IMG/VR virus record: IMGVR_UViG_3300042868_007692
Coordinates: 1-64,000 of that record
From: a virus
DNA length: 64,000 bases
Strand: one strand, 5' to 3'
Part shown: positions 30,426 through 38,170 of the stretch, in pieces
How the letters are laid out: the number at the start of each line of letters is the position of its first letter
How positions within the stretch are numbered: the first letter of the stretch is position 1
Position numbers and translations under genes: made by a program
The notes under the pieces: generated by a model
Database searches by the model: none
Told to the model about the DNA's origin: nothing
The model's input: only the letters and a program-made list of their open reading frames with translations

Positions 30426-31044
30426 AATAGAATTTTTGACTAAACATTGTACTACTTCTAAAGATGGAGTTATAGCATTGTCTAATACTTTAGTAGAGTT
30501 AGCTATTAAAGTTCATAATTGTCCAATTAAAGTTTCTTGTCCAGATTTTCCTGGAGAAGTCTCTACTTATACTGTAGAAGAGTTACTAACTCCTAAGTTT
30601 ACAGCAGGCCCTTACCCTAATAGATATGAAGAAGGTACTTATTACAGTCTTTGTATGTATACTTGGAAAGGAGTAAAAGCTACTGCTAAAGAATTAGAAG
30701 AAATTTGGACTGAAGCTCCTGGGATAAAACCTGAATTAGCTACAGAAGAAATTATTATTGAAAAAAGAGGTAAAAGTTATATTATTAAAACTCCTGTAGT
30801 AGTAACTACTTTTGAAGAAAAAGAAGTAAATCTTGTACAATATGTAGGAATGATTATTCATCAAACAAGAGAAGCTAGAGGGTTGAATAAAACTGCTTTA
30901 GCTAATTTGACAGATAATAAAGTTTCTTCAACTTCTATTGGACAAATTGAAGCAGGTACAACAAATCCTATTTTAAGTTCTCTAGAAGCTATTTGTGAAG
31001 CTTTGGGCTTACATATTACTGATTTATTTCCTCCTAAAAACTAG
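30415..31044 (+). CDS. XRE-family HTH regulator with novel N-terminus
   Basis: The 209-residue protein carries a C-terminal Cro/C1-type helix-turn-helix over about residues 140-205: IHQTREARGLNKTALANLTDN, SSTSIGQIEAGTTNPILSSLEAICEALGL. The N-terminal 130 residues are unassigned (FPGEVSTYTVEELLTPKF; GTYYSLCMYTWKG). A sequence-specific regulator of phage or host genes is inferred. It overlaps the previous gene by 11 bases. Confidence 0.75.
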   Translation: MNNKIEFLTKHCTTSKDGVIALSNTLVELAIKVHNCPIKVSCPDFPGEVSTYTVEELLTPKFTAGPYPNRYEEGTYYSLCMYTWKGVKATAKELEEIWTEAPGIKPELATEEIIIEKRGKSYIIKTPVVVTTFEEKEVNLVQYVGMIIHQTREARGLNKTALANLTDNKVSSTSIGQIEAGTTNPILSSLEAICEALGLHITDLFPPKN

Positions 31045-31049
31045 AAATT

Positions 31050-31286
31050 ATGACTCAAAGGATTAAAATGGGAACTCTTACTGTTGAAGTATTTTTCAAT
31101 GAGTATGACAAAAATCTAAAAACTAGAAAACAAATTCCAGGGCATGAGATTACAAGACAAGATAGATTAGCTATTGATAGAGGTCTTGATGATACTGATT
31201 TTGGAGAGTTTTATAGATATGAAGATAAAGACAAAGAAATCACTGGGATGTTCAATGTGGTAGAATCTACAGAAGGAGATGAATAG
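31050..31286 (+). CDS. Unknown 78-residue protein
   Basis: A charged, acidic product (MTQRIKMGTLTVEVFFNEYD ... STEGDE) with an N-terminal strand pair and no known motif. It starts five bases after the regulator stop and overlaps the following small gene by eight bases. Confidence 0.55.
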   Translation: MTQRIKMGTLTVEVFFNEYDKNLKTRKQIPGHEITRQDRLAIDRGLDDTDFGEFYRYEDKDKEITGMFNVVESTEGDE

Positions 31287-31473
31287 CTGGAAATTAAATG
31301 GAATGGCAGGCCACTTAACAAGGTCTGCTATTTGTAAGAGTTTAAATATACATCATACTGAAATTTATAAAGTTGTAAAATATGTTCATGGAGATGTTAT
31401 TGAAACTCAAGATGGCAAAAAGTATGAATTAATTTTAAAAGAAATTAAAGATGATACAAGTAAAATTAGATAG
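31279..31473 (+). CDS. Unknown 64-residue protein
   Basis: The small basic product has a helical N-terminus (HLTRSAICKSLNIHHTEIYKVVKYV) that could be a minimal helix-turn-helix, followed by two strands (DVIETQDGKKYELIL). DNA binding is possible. It overlaps its neighbours on both sides (8 and 23 bases). Confidence 0.5.
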   Translation: MNSWKLNGMAGHLTRSAICKSLNIHHTEIYKVVKYVHGDVIETQDGKKYELILKEIKDDTSKIR

Positions 31474-31693
31474 AAAACCTTATGCTAAGCATACTTTCTA
31501 CAAAGGAATTTATATTCATAAAAAAACAGAATATGATTTTGAATTAACTGTAGAAGAGTCTGAAAACAGTGCACAACCTGCTGTTTTAGTAGAATTTGGA
31601 GTAGACCATAAGTTTTTACCTTTTGATTATGGTAAAGCTTGTAAAGAAATTTTAGCAATTTATTTACCTGAAAAAAATGAAGACAAAAATTAA
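31451..31693 (+). CDS. Unknown 80-residue protein
   Basis: The product (MIQVKLDRKPYAKHTFYKGI ... LPEKNEDKN) is beta-rich at the N-terminus and acidic at the end. It overlaps the ThyX-like gene by 17 bases. No family recognised. Confidence 0.55.
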   Translation: MIQVKLDRKPYAKHTFYKGIYIHKKTEYDFELTVEESENSAQPAVLVEFGVDHKFLPFDYGKACKEILAIYLPEKNEDKN

Positions 31694-32774
31694 TGCTCAA
31701 ATAGTAGCACACTCAAAAAATGAGCAAGGAGATGAGTTAATCTCAGTCCTTGCTACATTTCCTAGAATTATCCTTGCTGAGGTAAACACCCACAGGATGC
31801 TTTCTAAGAACACTTCTAGCTCAAGAGCCATACCTTTTAATAAAATGGTAGAAACTATCCAGAATGACCCTTTTATTCCTATTGCTTGGCAAAAAGAACA
31901 TAAAGGTATGCAAGGAAGTGAGTATTTTGAAAACACAATGTTGCAACAAGCATTGTGGTTAGAAGCAAGAAATTCTGCTGTAGATTTAGCTGACAGACTT
32001 AATTCAGGCTGTGGAGTTACTAAACAGCTTTGTAACAGATTGTTAGAACCTTTTATGTGGACTACAATGTTAATCACAGGGCCTAAATCAGGTTGGGATA
32101 ATTTCTTTAATTTAAGATGTCCTCAATATGAGTATATTACAAAAGAAGATATAACATATTTCAAAAGTAAAAAAGACTGGACAAAGAAGTTTTATGAGAG
32201 TAAAGTTGTATCAAATACTTCTGCTACAATTGAAGATATTAATACTTATTCTTGGTTTAATAAAAATAAAGGTCAAGCTGAAATTCATATAATGGCTCTT
32301 GCTGAGTGTATATGGGATGCTTACAATGAAAGTACTCCTAAAATACTGATACCTGGAGAATGGCATATTCCTTTCTTAGACAAAATTGAGACTGATTTTG
32401 AAGAAATTGCTGTTAAAGTATCTACTGCAATGGCAGCTAGAACTTCTTACACTGTGGTAGGTAATGAAAAAGAAATTGACATTGATGCTATGGTTGTTTT
32501 ACATGACAGACTTCTTGCTCAAGATCCTCCTCATAGTTCTCCTTTAGAGCATTGTGCTAGAGCTATGAGTGAAGATGAATATAGAGGCAATATTAAAGGA
32601 AAAATTAATCTTATAAATGATAGAGAATTCCAGACTGAGTTTGCTGCAATGACTGGCTATACTCCTTTAAGTGGAGCTTGTGAAGAAAAAGCTTTAGGCT
32701 GGTGTAATAACTTGAAAGGGTTTATTCCTTATAGATACATGGTTGACAATGGAAATCAAACATCAAAAGACTAA
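31677..32774 (+). CDS. thyX-like: ThyX-like FAD-dependent thymidylate synthase
   Basis: ThyX converts dUMP to dTMP using methylenetetrahydrofolate, FAD and NADPH. The 365-residue protein has a variant of the ThyX motif at 38-50, THRMLSKNTSSSR (compare RHRxxSxNExSxRY), and a downstream WDNFFNLRCPQYE resembling the nucleotide-binding region. A long insertion (about 150-250) and ...HSSPLEHCARAM follow. The motif's first Arg is Thr and the Glu is Thr, so it is a divergent relative common in phages. Nucleotide supply for phage DNA is inferred. Confidence 0.7.
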   Translation: MKTKINAQIVAHSKNEQGDELISVLATFPRIILAEVNTHRMLSKNTSSSRAIPFNKMVETIQNDPFIPIAWQKEHKGMQGSEYFENTMLQQALWLEARNSAVDLADRLNSGCGVTKQLCNRLLEPFMWTTMLITGPKSGWDNFFNLRCPQYEYITKEDITYFKSKKDWTKKFYESKVVSNTSATIEDINTYSWFNKNKGQAEIHIMALAECIWDAYNESTPKILIPGEWHIPFLDKIETDFEEIAVKVSTAMAARTSYTVVGNEKEIDIDAMVVLHDRLLAQDPPHSSPLEHCARAMSEDEYRGNIKGKINLINDREFQTEFAAMTGYTPLSGACEEKALGWCNNLKGFIPYRYMVDNGNQTSKD

Positions 32775-33594
32775 AACTTTAACAACAAGAGATAATAGTA
32801 GGAGCAGTGATGCCATTGCTCCTAATTTCATTTATGGCTGTCTTGGTGGATGTATGAAATCATATTGCTATGTAGGTAGATATAATGCTGACAAAGTTTA
32901 TATCAATGATAATACAGAGCAAATACTGGCTTCTGTTTATGCTTGGGTTGATAAACAAGTGTGGCCTAAAGTTCCCAACCAAGTTGATGACACTTACTAT
33001 TGTGTAGACATAGGATGTAGTACTGATGTGCCCTTACATAGTAAACACTATAATTGGCAACAAGTATTTGATTTCTTCAATACACAATACAAACTGAAGA
33101 CAACTTTTGCTACTAAGTACCCTACAAAGTTTAAAGTACAAGAGTATAACTTGGCTCCAGGTAAGCATAGAATAAGAATTAGTCTTATGCCTCAGAAAAT
33201 CTCTGATATTCTAGAGCCTAAGACAGATAGTATTGCAGATAGAATTGCTATGATTCCTATTCTTCAACAGAAAATGGAAGTTCATCTCAATTTTAGTCCT
33301 ATTGTGTACTATCCAGGTTGGCTAGAAGATTACAGAGAGTTGTTTGAAATGTTGAAAGGTATTGAGTTTAAGTCAGAATGTATTTTTTTAACTTACAATA
33401 ATATTCAACTTCAAAGAAATACTCCTGAAGTAAATAAAATGCTTAGCTTTCCTGCTTTTCAAGAAGCAAAAGACTCTCAATATGCTGCTGATAACATTAG
33501 GTATGAAAGATATTTTAAGAATGGATTAATATTAGAATTTAAAGATTTATATTCTCAATATTTTCCTCTTGAAACTATTAGATACATTTTTTAA
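32749..33594 (+). CDS. Radical SAM protein, spore-photoproduct-lyase-like
   Basis: ATG 32749 (MEIKHQKTKTL) is preferred over an in-frame TTG six bases upstream. Cys31, Cys35 and Cys40 in GCLGGCMKSYCYVGRYN would bind a 4Fe-4S cluster, but the spacing is Cx3Cx4C rather than Cx3Cx2C. The rest follows the SPL-like layout with a CVDIGCSTD segment, RISLMPQKI and IVYYPGW. DNA-lesion repair or a nucleotide modification is possible. It overlaps the ThyX-like gene by 26 bases. Confidence 0.6.
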   Translation: MEIKHQKTKTLTTRDNSRSSDAIAPNFIYGCLGGCMKSYCYVGRYNADKVYINDNTEQILASVYAWVDKQVWPKVPNQVDDTYYCVDIGCSTDVPLHSKHYNWQQVFDFFNTQYKLKTTFATKYPTKFKVQEYNLAPGKHRIRISLMPQKISDILEPKTDSIADRIAMIPILQQKMEVHLNFSPIVYYPGWLEDYRELFEMLKGIEFKSECIFLTYNNIQLQRNTPEVNKMLSFPAFQEAKDSQYAADNIRYERYFKNGLILEFKDLYSQYFPLETIRYIF

Positions 33595-33610
33595 AGTAAA
33601 GATTTATCTT

Positions 33611-33618
33611 TATATTTG
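33611..33618 (+). promoter_or_regulatory. -7 box TATATTTG before the GroES-like gene
   Basis: TATATTTG matches TAnnTTTG and sits 20 bases before ATG 33638. A -33 TTTG was not clear. Confidence 0.55.
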
Positions 33619-33637
33619 TAAACAAATTAATTTAATT

Positions 33638-33940
33638 ATGAAAATTATTGGTAAAAGAGTTCTAGTAGAACAAGTTAGTGTTAAGAAAGACACTAAAATC
33701 ATAATGACTGAAAAGAATAAGAATGAAGGTATTTCTGTTTCTTTTAAAGTTCTTCAATTAGGAAATGAATGTCCTGTAGGAGAAGGTCATGTACAAGTAG
33801 GAGATGTACCTGTATTTAGTGAAAATGTAACCTTTGATGGTTTCAAGATGATTAAAGCAGACAAAGCTCCTAATGGAGAAATTCTTAAAGCTGTAGCTCA
33901 CACTATAGTTTGGTATGATGACATTATTGCTACTGATTAA
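33638..33940 (+). CDS. GroES-like co-chaperonin
   Basis: The 100-residue product begins MKIIGKRVLVEQ and continues with ISVSFKVLQLGN, VQVGDVPVFSENVTFDGFKMI, and ends VAHTIVWYDDIIATD. This mirrors the GroES order: KIxPLxDRVLV, a mobile loop, GxVVAVG, GDxVLF, and the final strand with DILA. No GroEL partner is in the window, so like T4 gp31 it could redirect the host chaperonin towards phage proteins. ATG 33638 is preferred to 33569, which overlaps the previous gene. Confidence 0.7.
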   Translation: MKIIGKRVLVEQVSVKKDTKIIMTEKNKNEGISVSFKVLQLGNECPVGEGHVQVGDVPVFSENVTFDGFKMIKADKAPNGEILKAVAHTIVWYDDIIATD

Positions 33941-34146
33941 TGGATGATCAAAAGATTATAATTATGGACTTTGCTACTAGTGAAGTCCATATTTTTTCCT
34001 ATGACCCTAATATTTGGATAAGTGGAGAAGATTTCTTAACTGAACACTTCTCAGAACATGGTCAGACTTTTAAAGAAAGTCAATGTCAATGGATGATAGT
34101 AGACTTAGAAAAAACAGAGGGAAGACTTCCTCTTTATATTCATTAA
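33940..34146 (+). CDS. Unknown 68-residue protein
   Basis: An acidic small protein (MDDQKIIIMDFATSEVHIFSYD ... RLPLYIH) starting on the last base of the previous stop codon (TAATG). It is alpha/beta in pattern, with no motif recognised. The one-base overlap implies translational coupling to the GroES-like gene. Confidence 0.55.
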   Translation: MDDQKIIIMDFATSEVHIFSYDPNIWISGEDFLTEHFSEHGQTFKESQCQWMIVDLEKTEGRLPLYIH

Positions 34147-34147
34147 T

Positions 34148-34366
34148 ATGGCAGATACAGTAAAAGAGCTAAAAGCTCAAGCTAAAGAACTTATTAATTG
34201 TGGTAATTCTAAAGAGCAAGCTGAAGGTCATGGTATGATGAGAGTTCTTGATGAAATAGGTAAATATTATTATGGATTTCAAGAATATGATTGTTACTTT
34301 GATAGTATTAGTGATGAAGAAAAACCTAAGTTAAACAAGAAACTTAAAAAACTTAAAATTTACTAA
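34148..34366 (+). CDS. Unknown 72-residue protein
   Basis: A small helical, charged product (MADTVKELKAQAKELINCGN ... KKLKKLKIY) with an aromatic acidic middle (YYYGFQEYDCYFDSI). Its stop overlaps the ligase start by one base. Function unknown. Confidence 0.55.
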   Translation: MADTVKELKAQAKELINCGNSKEQAEGHGMMRVLDEIGKYYYGFQEYDCYFDSISDEEKPKLNKKLKKLKIY

Positions 34367-35466
34367 TGGCAATACTTTGTAAAAGAATCTACAAAAAAGA
34401 TTCATCAGGAAAAATTAGATACTTAGAGATAAGTAATGATGGGCACTTTGTAGTGCAAGAATCAGGGGTAATTGGTACTAATAACCCAGTGATTAACAGA
34501 AGTGCTTGTGAAGCAAAGAATGTAGGTAAAAGCAATGCTACTACACCTGAGTCACAAGCTTTAATTGAAGCTCAAGCTAAACTTACTGAAAAGATGAGAT
34601 TAGGTTACTTCAATAGTATAGAAGAAGCTCAAGAAAAAGGAGGTAAGGATTTCTTGCTACCAATGCTAGCCAAAGACTTTAAGAAAGAAATGAAGAAAGT
34701 TTCATTTCCTTGTTATGTACAACCTAAGCTAGATGGTATGAGATCTTTAGGTTCTGAAGATGATGGGTTTATGTCAAGAACAGGAAAGGTTATAGATACT
34801 CTTGGTCATATAGTGTTGGCAGATCTTGAAGATGTGGTTTTAGATGGGGAGTTATATGCCCATGGCATTTCATTTCAGGAGAACATGAAACTAATCAAGA
34901 AATACAGACCAGGACAAACAGAACAGGTTAAGTACCATGTTTATGATATAGTTATGAATGCTCCTTTTAACCAAAGACTTGCAACTTTGCAAGAGTTGGT
35001 AGCTAAGATGAATAGTCCTCATATTGAAATAGTTCCTACTTACTTTGTACAGTCTAAATCTGAGATTGATGTATTTCATCAACAGTTTATAGCTGCAGGT
35101 TATGAGGGCACTATGGTGAGACACTCTGAAGAAGGGTATGCTGTAAACAAGAGAAGTTCTCAACTACTTAAATACAAAGATTTCTTAGATGAAACTTATG
35201 TAGTAGTTGATGTAGTCCCTTCTGAAAGCAGACCTGAGCAAGGTGTTGTAGTTTGTTCTAAGAAAATGGAACAAGCAGGAGATAATGTTTGGGTTCAAAA
35301 CTTTAACTGTGGTATGAAATTTAGCCATGCTGACAGAGAAGAAATCTTAGCCAACAAGCAGAATTACATTGGTAAAATGGCTAATATAAGATTTTTTGAA
35401 TACACAGACTCGGGGTTACCTAGATTTCCTGTATGTTATGGTTTTTATCATCCTTTGGATAGATAA
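34366..35466 (+). CDS. ATP-dependent DNA ligase
   Basis: The 366-residue protein has the adenylated lysine in QPKLDGMR (K121), motif III-like VVLDGELY, motif IIIa YHVYDIV, motif IV EGTMVR and motif V-like LLKYKDF. An OB-fold domain follows (GVVVCSKKMEQAGDNVWVQNFNCGM). The N-terminal 100 residues (IRYLEISNDGHFVVQESGVIG) resemble a WGR-type domain, an uncommon addition. It seals nicks during phage replication and repair. The start shares a base with the upstream stop. Confidence 0.88.
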   Translation: MAILCKRIYKKDSSGKIRYLEISNDGHFVVQESGVIGTNNPVINRSACEAKNVGKSNATTPESQALIEAQAKLTEKMRLGYFNSIEEAQEKGGKDFLLPMLAKDFKKEMKKVSFPCYVQPKLDGMRSLGSEDDGFMSRTGKVIDTLGHIVLADLEDVVLDGELYAHGISFQENMKLIKKYRPGQTEQVKYHVYDIVMNAPFNQRLATLQELVAKMNSPHIEIVPTYFVQSKSEIDVFHQQFIAAGYEGTMVRHSEEGYAVNKRSSQLLKYKDFLDETYVVVDVVPSESRPEQGVVVCSKKMEQAGDNVWVQNFNCGMKFSHADREEILANKQNYIGKMANIRFFEYTDSGLPRFPVCYGFYHPLDR

Positions 35467-35491
35467 AAAGCAGAGAACAGATTTTTGTAAT

Positions 35492-35525
35492 AATATTTTA
35501 TGTATTTTTGTATAAAATATTTTTA
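35492..35525 (+). promoter_or_regulatory. Promoter in a hairpin before the DUF723/T5orf172-type gene
   Basis: TATTTTTG (35503-35510) lies in the loop of a perfect 10-bp stem, AATATTTTAT (35492-35501) with ATAAAATATT (35512-35521), that ends four bases before the ATG. Transcripts from this promoter would lack the 5' arm. Read-through transcripts would have the stem occluding the initiation region. Confidence 0.6.
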
Positions 35526-36157
35526 TGAAAATCGTAGAAGAGTTTAAAGTAAAAGGTAGAAAATATCTTATAGTAAAGACTGAATTTGGTTTATGTAGGA
35601 TTTACAAGCAAGATTTTAAAAGAGGAGTTGTTCCTAGTATTCAATCTGCTTTAGATAAAAGATTATATTTTGAAAGACAAGCTAAAAAAGTACATGGTAA
35701 TAAATACTCTTATGAGTTAGTTGATTACTTAGGATTTGAAAAAAAGATTAAAATTTTATGTAAAATACATGGAATATTTGAACAAACTCCTCATAATCAT
35801 TTGAAAGGTAATAATTGTACTCAATGTGCAAGAATAGCTTCTTCTAATACAAGAATAACTTATAATAATGGAGTAGGAAATGCTATTGTATATTGTCTTA
35901 GAATAAAAGACTTAGATGGAAAATATTTTTATAAGATAGGTTTTACAAAACACTCTATAAAATATAGATATTCTAGATTTTATCAGTCTAAAATGCCTTA
36001 TGAGTCTTTTGAAATTTTATGGGAAAAAGTTTATGATCAAACACAAGCTTCAATTATAGAAAATAAGTACCACAAAATTCTAGGTAAATACCATTATTTA
36101 CCTAAACTACCTTTTGCAGGTTCTAAAAGTGAATGTTTTAGAATCTTAGATAAATAA
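35525..36157 (+). CDS. Putative homing endonuclease: DUF723-like plus T5orf172/GIY-YIG-like
   Basis: The 210-residue protein's central segment reads AKKVHGNKYSYELVDYLGFEKKIKILCKIHGIFEQTPHNHL (split here), then GNNCTQC. This is the DUF723-like zinc module common in phage endonucleases. The C-terminal part (YCLRIKDLDGKYFYKIGFTKHSIKYRY) resembles the T5orf172 branch of GIY-YIG nucleases. It is free-standing between the ligase and MazG-like genes. Its own promoter hairpin supports a selfish gene. Confidence 0.7.
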   Translation: MKIVEEFKVKGRKYLIVKTEFGLCRIYKQDFKRGVVPSIQSALDKRLYFERQAKKVHGNKYSYELVDYLGFEKKIKILCKIHGIFEQTPHNHLKGNNCTQCARIASSNTRITYNNGVGNAIVYCLRIKDLDGKYFYKIGFTKHSIKYRYSRFYQSKMPYESFEILWEKVYDQTQASIIENKYHKILGKYHYLPKLPFAGSKSECFRILDK

Positions 36158-36158
36158 T

Positions 36159-36166
36159 TAACTTTG
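36159..36166 (+). promoter_or_regulatory. -7 box TAACTTTG before the MazG-like gene
   Basis: TAACTTTG matches TAnnTTTG and lies 13 bases before the ATG at 36179. No -33 TTTG is evident. It may let the MazG-like gene be transcribed independently of the inserted endonuclease gene. Confidence 0.45.
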
Positions 36167-36178
36167 TAAAAAACTAAA

Positions 36179-36760
36179 ATGAGTAAAATTCAAACTATCC
36201 CTGAGTATCAGGGACTGGCAGCCAGAACCTGCCCAAATTTACCCGGAGAACATGAGAATGAAAGACACATGAATCTTGGTGTTATTACTGAAATTGGAGA
36301 AGTCCTTGACATCTTTAAGAAAAACTTAGCTTATGGTAAAGCTATTGATGTAGTTAACCTTGGAGAAGAGTTAGCAGATATCTCTTGGTACATTGTAAAC
36401 AAATGTAGATTTCAAGAAATTTCTTTAGAAGATGCTTTTAATACAGTTAAAGCTGAAGTAAAAGATTTACTAGATACTCAGATGTTTAGTGAAGAAGGAT
36501 TATCTAAAGAGCTTAAAACTAAAGCTTTAATGCACCCTTTACTTCAAGCTTATTGTGGACCTACTAATTCTATTTTTAGTGCTCCTATTGTACAATTAGC
36601 TATCTTAGCTAATATTGCAGAGTGGTTTGAATTAGACTTTTTCCAGTGCCTTACTAATAACATTGACAAGTTAAAGGTAAGATATCCTGAAAAATTTACT
36701 GAAGAAGCTGCTTTAAACAGAAATCTTGAAGCTGAAAGAACAGAATTAGAAAAAGAGTAA
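36179..36760 (+). CDS. MazG-like nucleoside triphosphate pyrophosphohydrolase
   Basis: The 193-residue protein has the MazG metal-binding pattern: EIGEVLDIFKK (ExxE) and, after a loop, GEELADISWYIVN (ExxD). The C-terminal KLKVRYPEKFTEEAALNRNLEAER is typical of phage MazG-like proteins. It would hydrolyse (d)NTPs, adjusting pools or removing alarmones and damaged nucleotides. A terminator hairpin follows. Confidence 0.8.
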   Translation: MSKIQTIPEYQGLAARTCPNLPGEHENERHMNLGVITEIGEVLDIFKKNLAYGKAIDVVNLGEELADISWYIVNKCRFQEISLEDAFNTVKAEVKDLLDTQMFSEEGLSKELKTKALMHPLLQAYCGPTNSIFSAPIVQLAILANIAEWFELDFFQCLTNNIDKLKVRYPEKFTEEAALNRNLEAERTELEKE

Positions 36761-36762
36761 CT

Positions 36763-36800
36763 AAATTTGTGAGGCTTATAATGAGTCTCACAAATTTTAA
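36763..36800 (+). terminator. AT-rich terminator after the MazG-like gene
   Basis: AAATTTGTGAG (36763-36773) pairs perfectly with CTCACAAATTT (36787-36797), loop of 13 bases, then TTAATTT. The stem is AT-rich but long. Two in-frame ATGs for the next gene lie within it, which favours the later start at 36811. Confidence 0.6.
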
Positions 36801-36810
36801 TTTAATCCTT

Positions 36811-37560
36811 ATGGAAACAAATGTAATTTTCTCTAAAAAATCAGATGCAAATTTAATCAAGATTTGCCTAGTAGTAATTGGAATACTGTTATTTTTATTG
36901 TTTAGGAGTTGCAATGCAAATGGAGAACTTCAGATAAACAAGGATGCCTATAAAGCTTTAAATGATAGCTTAAAAACTTGGCAGGACAGCCAGGGGCTAT
37001 CCCACTCTGAAAAACAAATTATTGAAACTTCCAATCCTAAATCTTTTCTAGAAATACAGACTAAAGACAAGGAAATCTTAAGGTTACAAAAAGTAGTTTC
37101 TCAGTATAAAAAAGAATTAGGTAAAAAAGGTTCTATAAGTTATGTAGAAGGAGAGACTGTAATAGATACAGTTTATACTAAACCTGTAGTAGTTTATTTA
37201 GATAGGTCTTTTTATAAGGACTCTTTAAGCAATAAATGGGTAGATTGGAAATACTCAGTAAAGAGAGATACTCTTACAAATAAAGACCAAGTAGACTTTA
37301 AGTTAAAAATGCATTATGAATATGCCATTATTAATAAAGAGAAATCTAATGGATGGTTTAAGAAACCTACTCCTTATGCAGAAGTGGTTAATTATAATCC
37401 ATATTCTAAAACTTTGTCTTTAACTACCTATAGAGTTATTAATGATGTAAGACCTAAGAAAATAGGAATAGGCCCTGTATTATCTTATGGGATAGGTACA
37501 GAATTTATTCCTCAAGTTTTTGTTGGAGTTGGAGTAAGTTATAATTTAATAAGATTTTAA
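36811..37560 (+). CDS. Membrane-anchored protein with coiled coil and beta-rich C-terminus
   Basis: The 249-residue protein has an N-terminal transmembrane helix (about 18-36, KICLVVIGILLFLLF), a probable periplasmic coiled coil (residues 75-105, EIQTKDKEILRLQKVVSQYKKEL) and a beta-rich end (IGIGPVLSYGIGTEFIPQVFVGVGVSYNLIRF) like an outer-membrane-facing strand pair. The layout resembles an inner-membrane spanin or other envelope protein, so a lysis role is possible but unproven. Confidence 0.6.
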   Translation: METNVIFSKKSDANLIKICLVVIGILLFLLFRSCNANGELQINKDAYKALNDSLKTWQDSQGLSHSEKQIIETSNPKSFLEIQTKDKEILRLQKVVSQYKKELGKKGSISYVEGETVIDTVYTKPVVVYLDRSFYKDSLSNKWVDWKYSVKRDTLTNKDQVDFKLKMHYEYAIINKEKSNGWFKKPTPYAEVVNYNPYSKTLSLTTYRVINDVRPKKIGIGPVLSYGIGTEFIPQVFVGVGVSYNLIRF

Positions 37561-37561
37561 A

Positions 37562-37711
37562 ATGAGTTATAAAATTAATAAAATCCTTTGTTTTCTTTTT
37601 GGACATAAGACTAAGTATAGTGTTTTTAACAGAAGGTATAAAAAATGTACTATATGTAACACTAAATGGAATAAAGTTCAAAAGAAATGGGTCAAAATAA
37701 AAAATGAATAA
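37562..37711 (+). CDS. Short basic protein with a CxxC motif (49 residues)
   Basis: ATG 37562 opens 49 codons ending TAA at 37709-37711, overlapping the next gene by eight bases. The product is Lys-rich with GHKTKYSVFNRRYKKCTICNTKW, a zinc-ribbon-like half. The start is one base after the previous stop. Such tiny zinc-knuckle proteins are common in Bacteroidetes phages. Function unknown. Confidence 0.6.
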   Translation: MSYKINKILCFLFGHKTKYSVFNRRYKKCTICNTKWNKVQKKWVKIKNE

Positions 37712-38018
37712 TATACCTTTATTCCCAGAATTTGTAGTAGAAAAAGAAAATGAAATCTATACTTTTAAAAGTAACTTTCATGTTCATAAAGACTTAGAAG
37801 ATACAGTTAGAGTATATCTTTACCCAGTTACAAATCAATTTATCATAAAGAATAAGACTGCAGAAAAACAAGCTTCTTTAGTACACCTTAAAGAATGTTT
37901 TAGATTAAGCAAGTACATTAATGCTGATAAATTAGACTTTATGCCTTTAGAATTTGTAATATCTTTAAATAAAGATGCTGAAGACTTCCTTGAAAAAATC
38001 CACTATCAATACCCATAG
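37704..38018 (+). CDS. Unknown 104-residue protein, last plus-strand gene
   Basis: The product starts MNNIPLFPEFVVEKENEIYT and is mixed alpha/beta with no membrane or catalytic motif. It is the last gene of the plus-strand block. Its stop codon (TAG, 38016-38018) forms the first bases of the terminator stem. Confidence 0.6.
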   Translation: MNNIPLFPEFVVEKENEIYTFKSNFHVHKDLEDTVRVYLYPVTNQFIIKNKTAEKQASLVHLKECFRLSKYINADKLDFMPLEFVISLNKDAEDFLEKIHYQYP

Positions 38019-38054
38019 AGTGAAGCTGAAAAGCCTCACTCTATTTTTATTTTT
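38016..38054 (+). terminator. Terminator at the convergence of the two gene blocks
   Basis: TAGAGTGA (38016-38023) pairs perfectly with TCACTCTA (38036-38043), followed by TTTTTATTTTT. It ends the plus-strand block, and it could also act on minus-strand transcripts, although the A-rich tract on that side is poorer. The minus-strand block ends at 38053. Confidence 0.85.
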
Positions 38055-38169
38055 ACTTAAATTTTTTAAGTTGCCCTGAACTAGGCTTTTTAGGTTTAGC
38101 TCCTAAACTTCCTTTTTCAGGTCTAACTCCTTTTTCAAGAGTTTTTTGTTTAGGTAGTTTACTTTTCAT
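38053..38169 (-). CDS. Short very basic peptide (38 residues)
   Basis: The frame from ATG (38167-38169, reverse) to TAA (38053-38055) encodes a Lys/Pro-rich peptide starting MKSKLPKQKTLEKG and ending GQLKKFK. It starts one base after the stop of the 1,685-residue gene and is the last minus-strand gene. A small basic virion protein is possible. Function unknown. Confidence 0.55.
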   Translation of the reverse strand: MKSKLPKQKTLEKGVRPEKGSLGAKPKKPSSGQLKKFK

Positions 38170-38170
38170 A

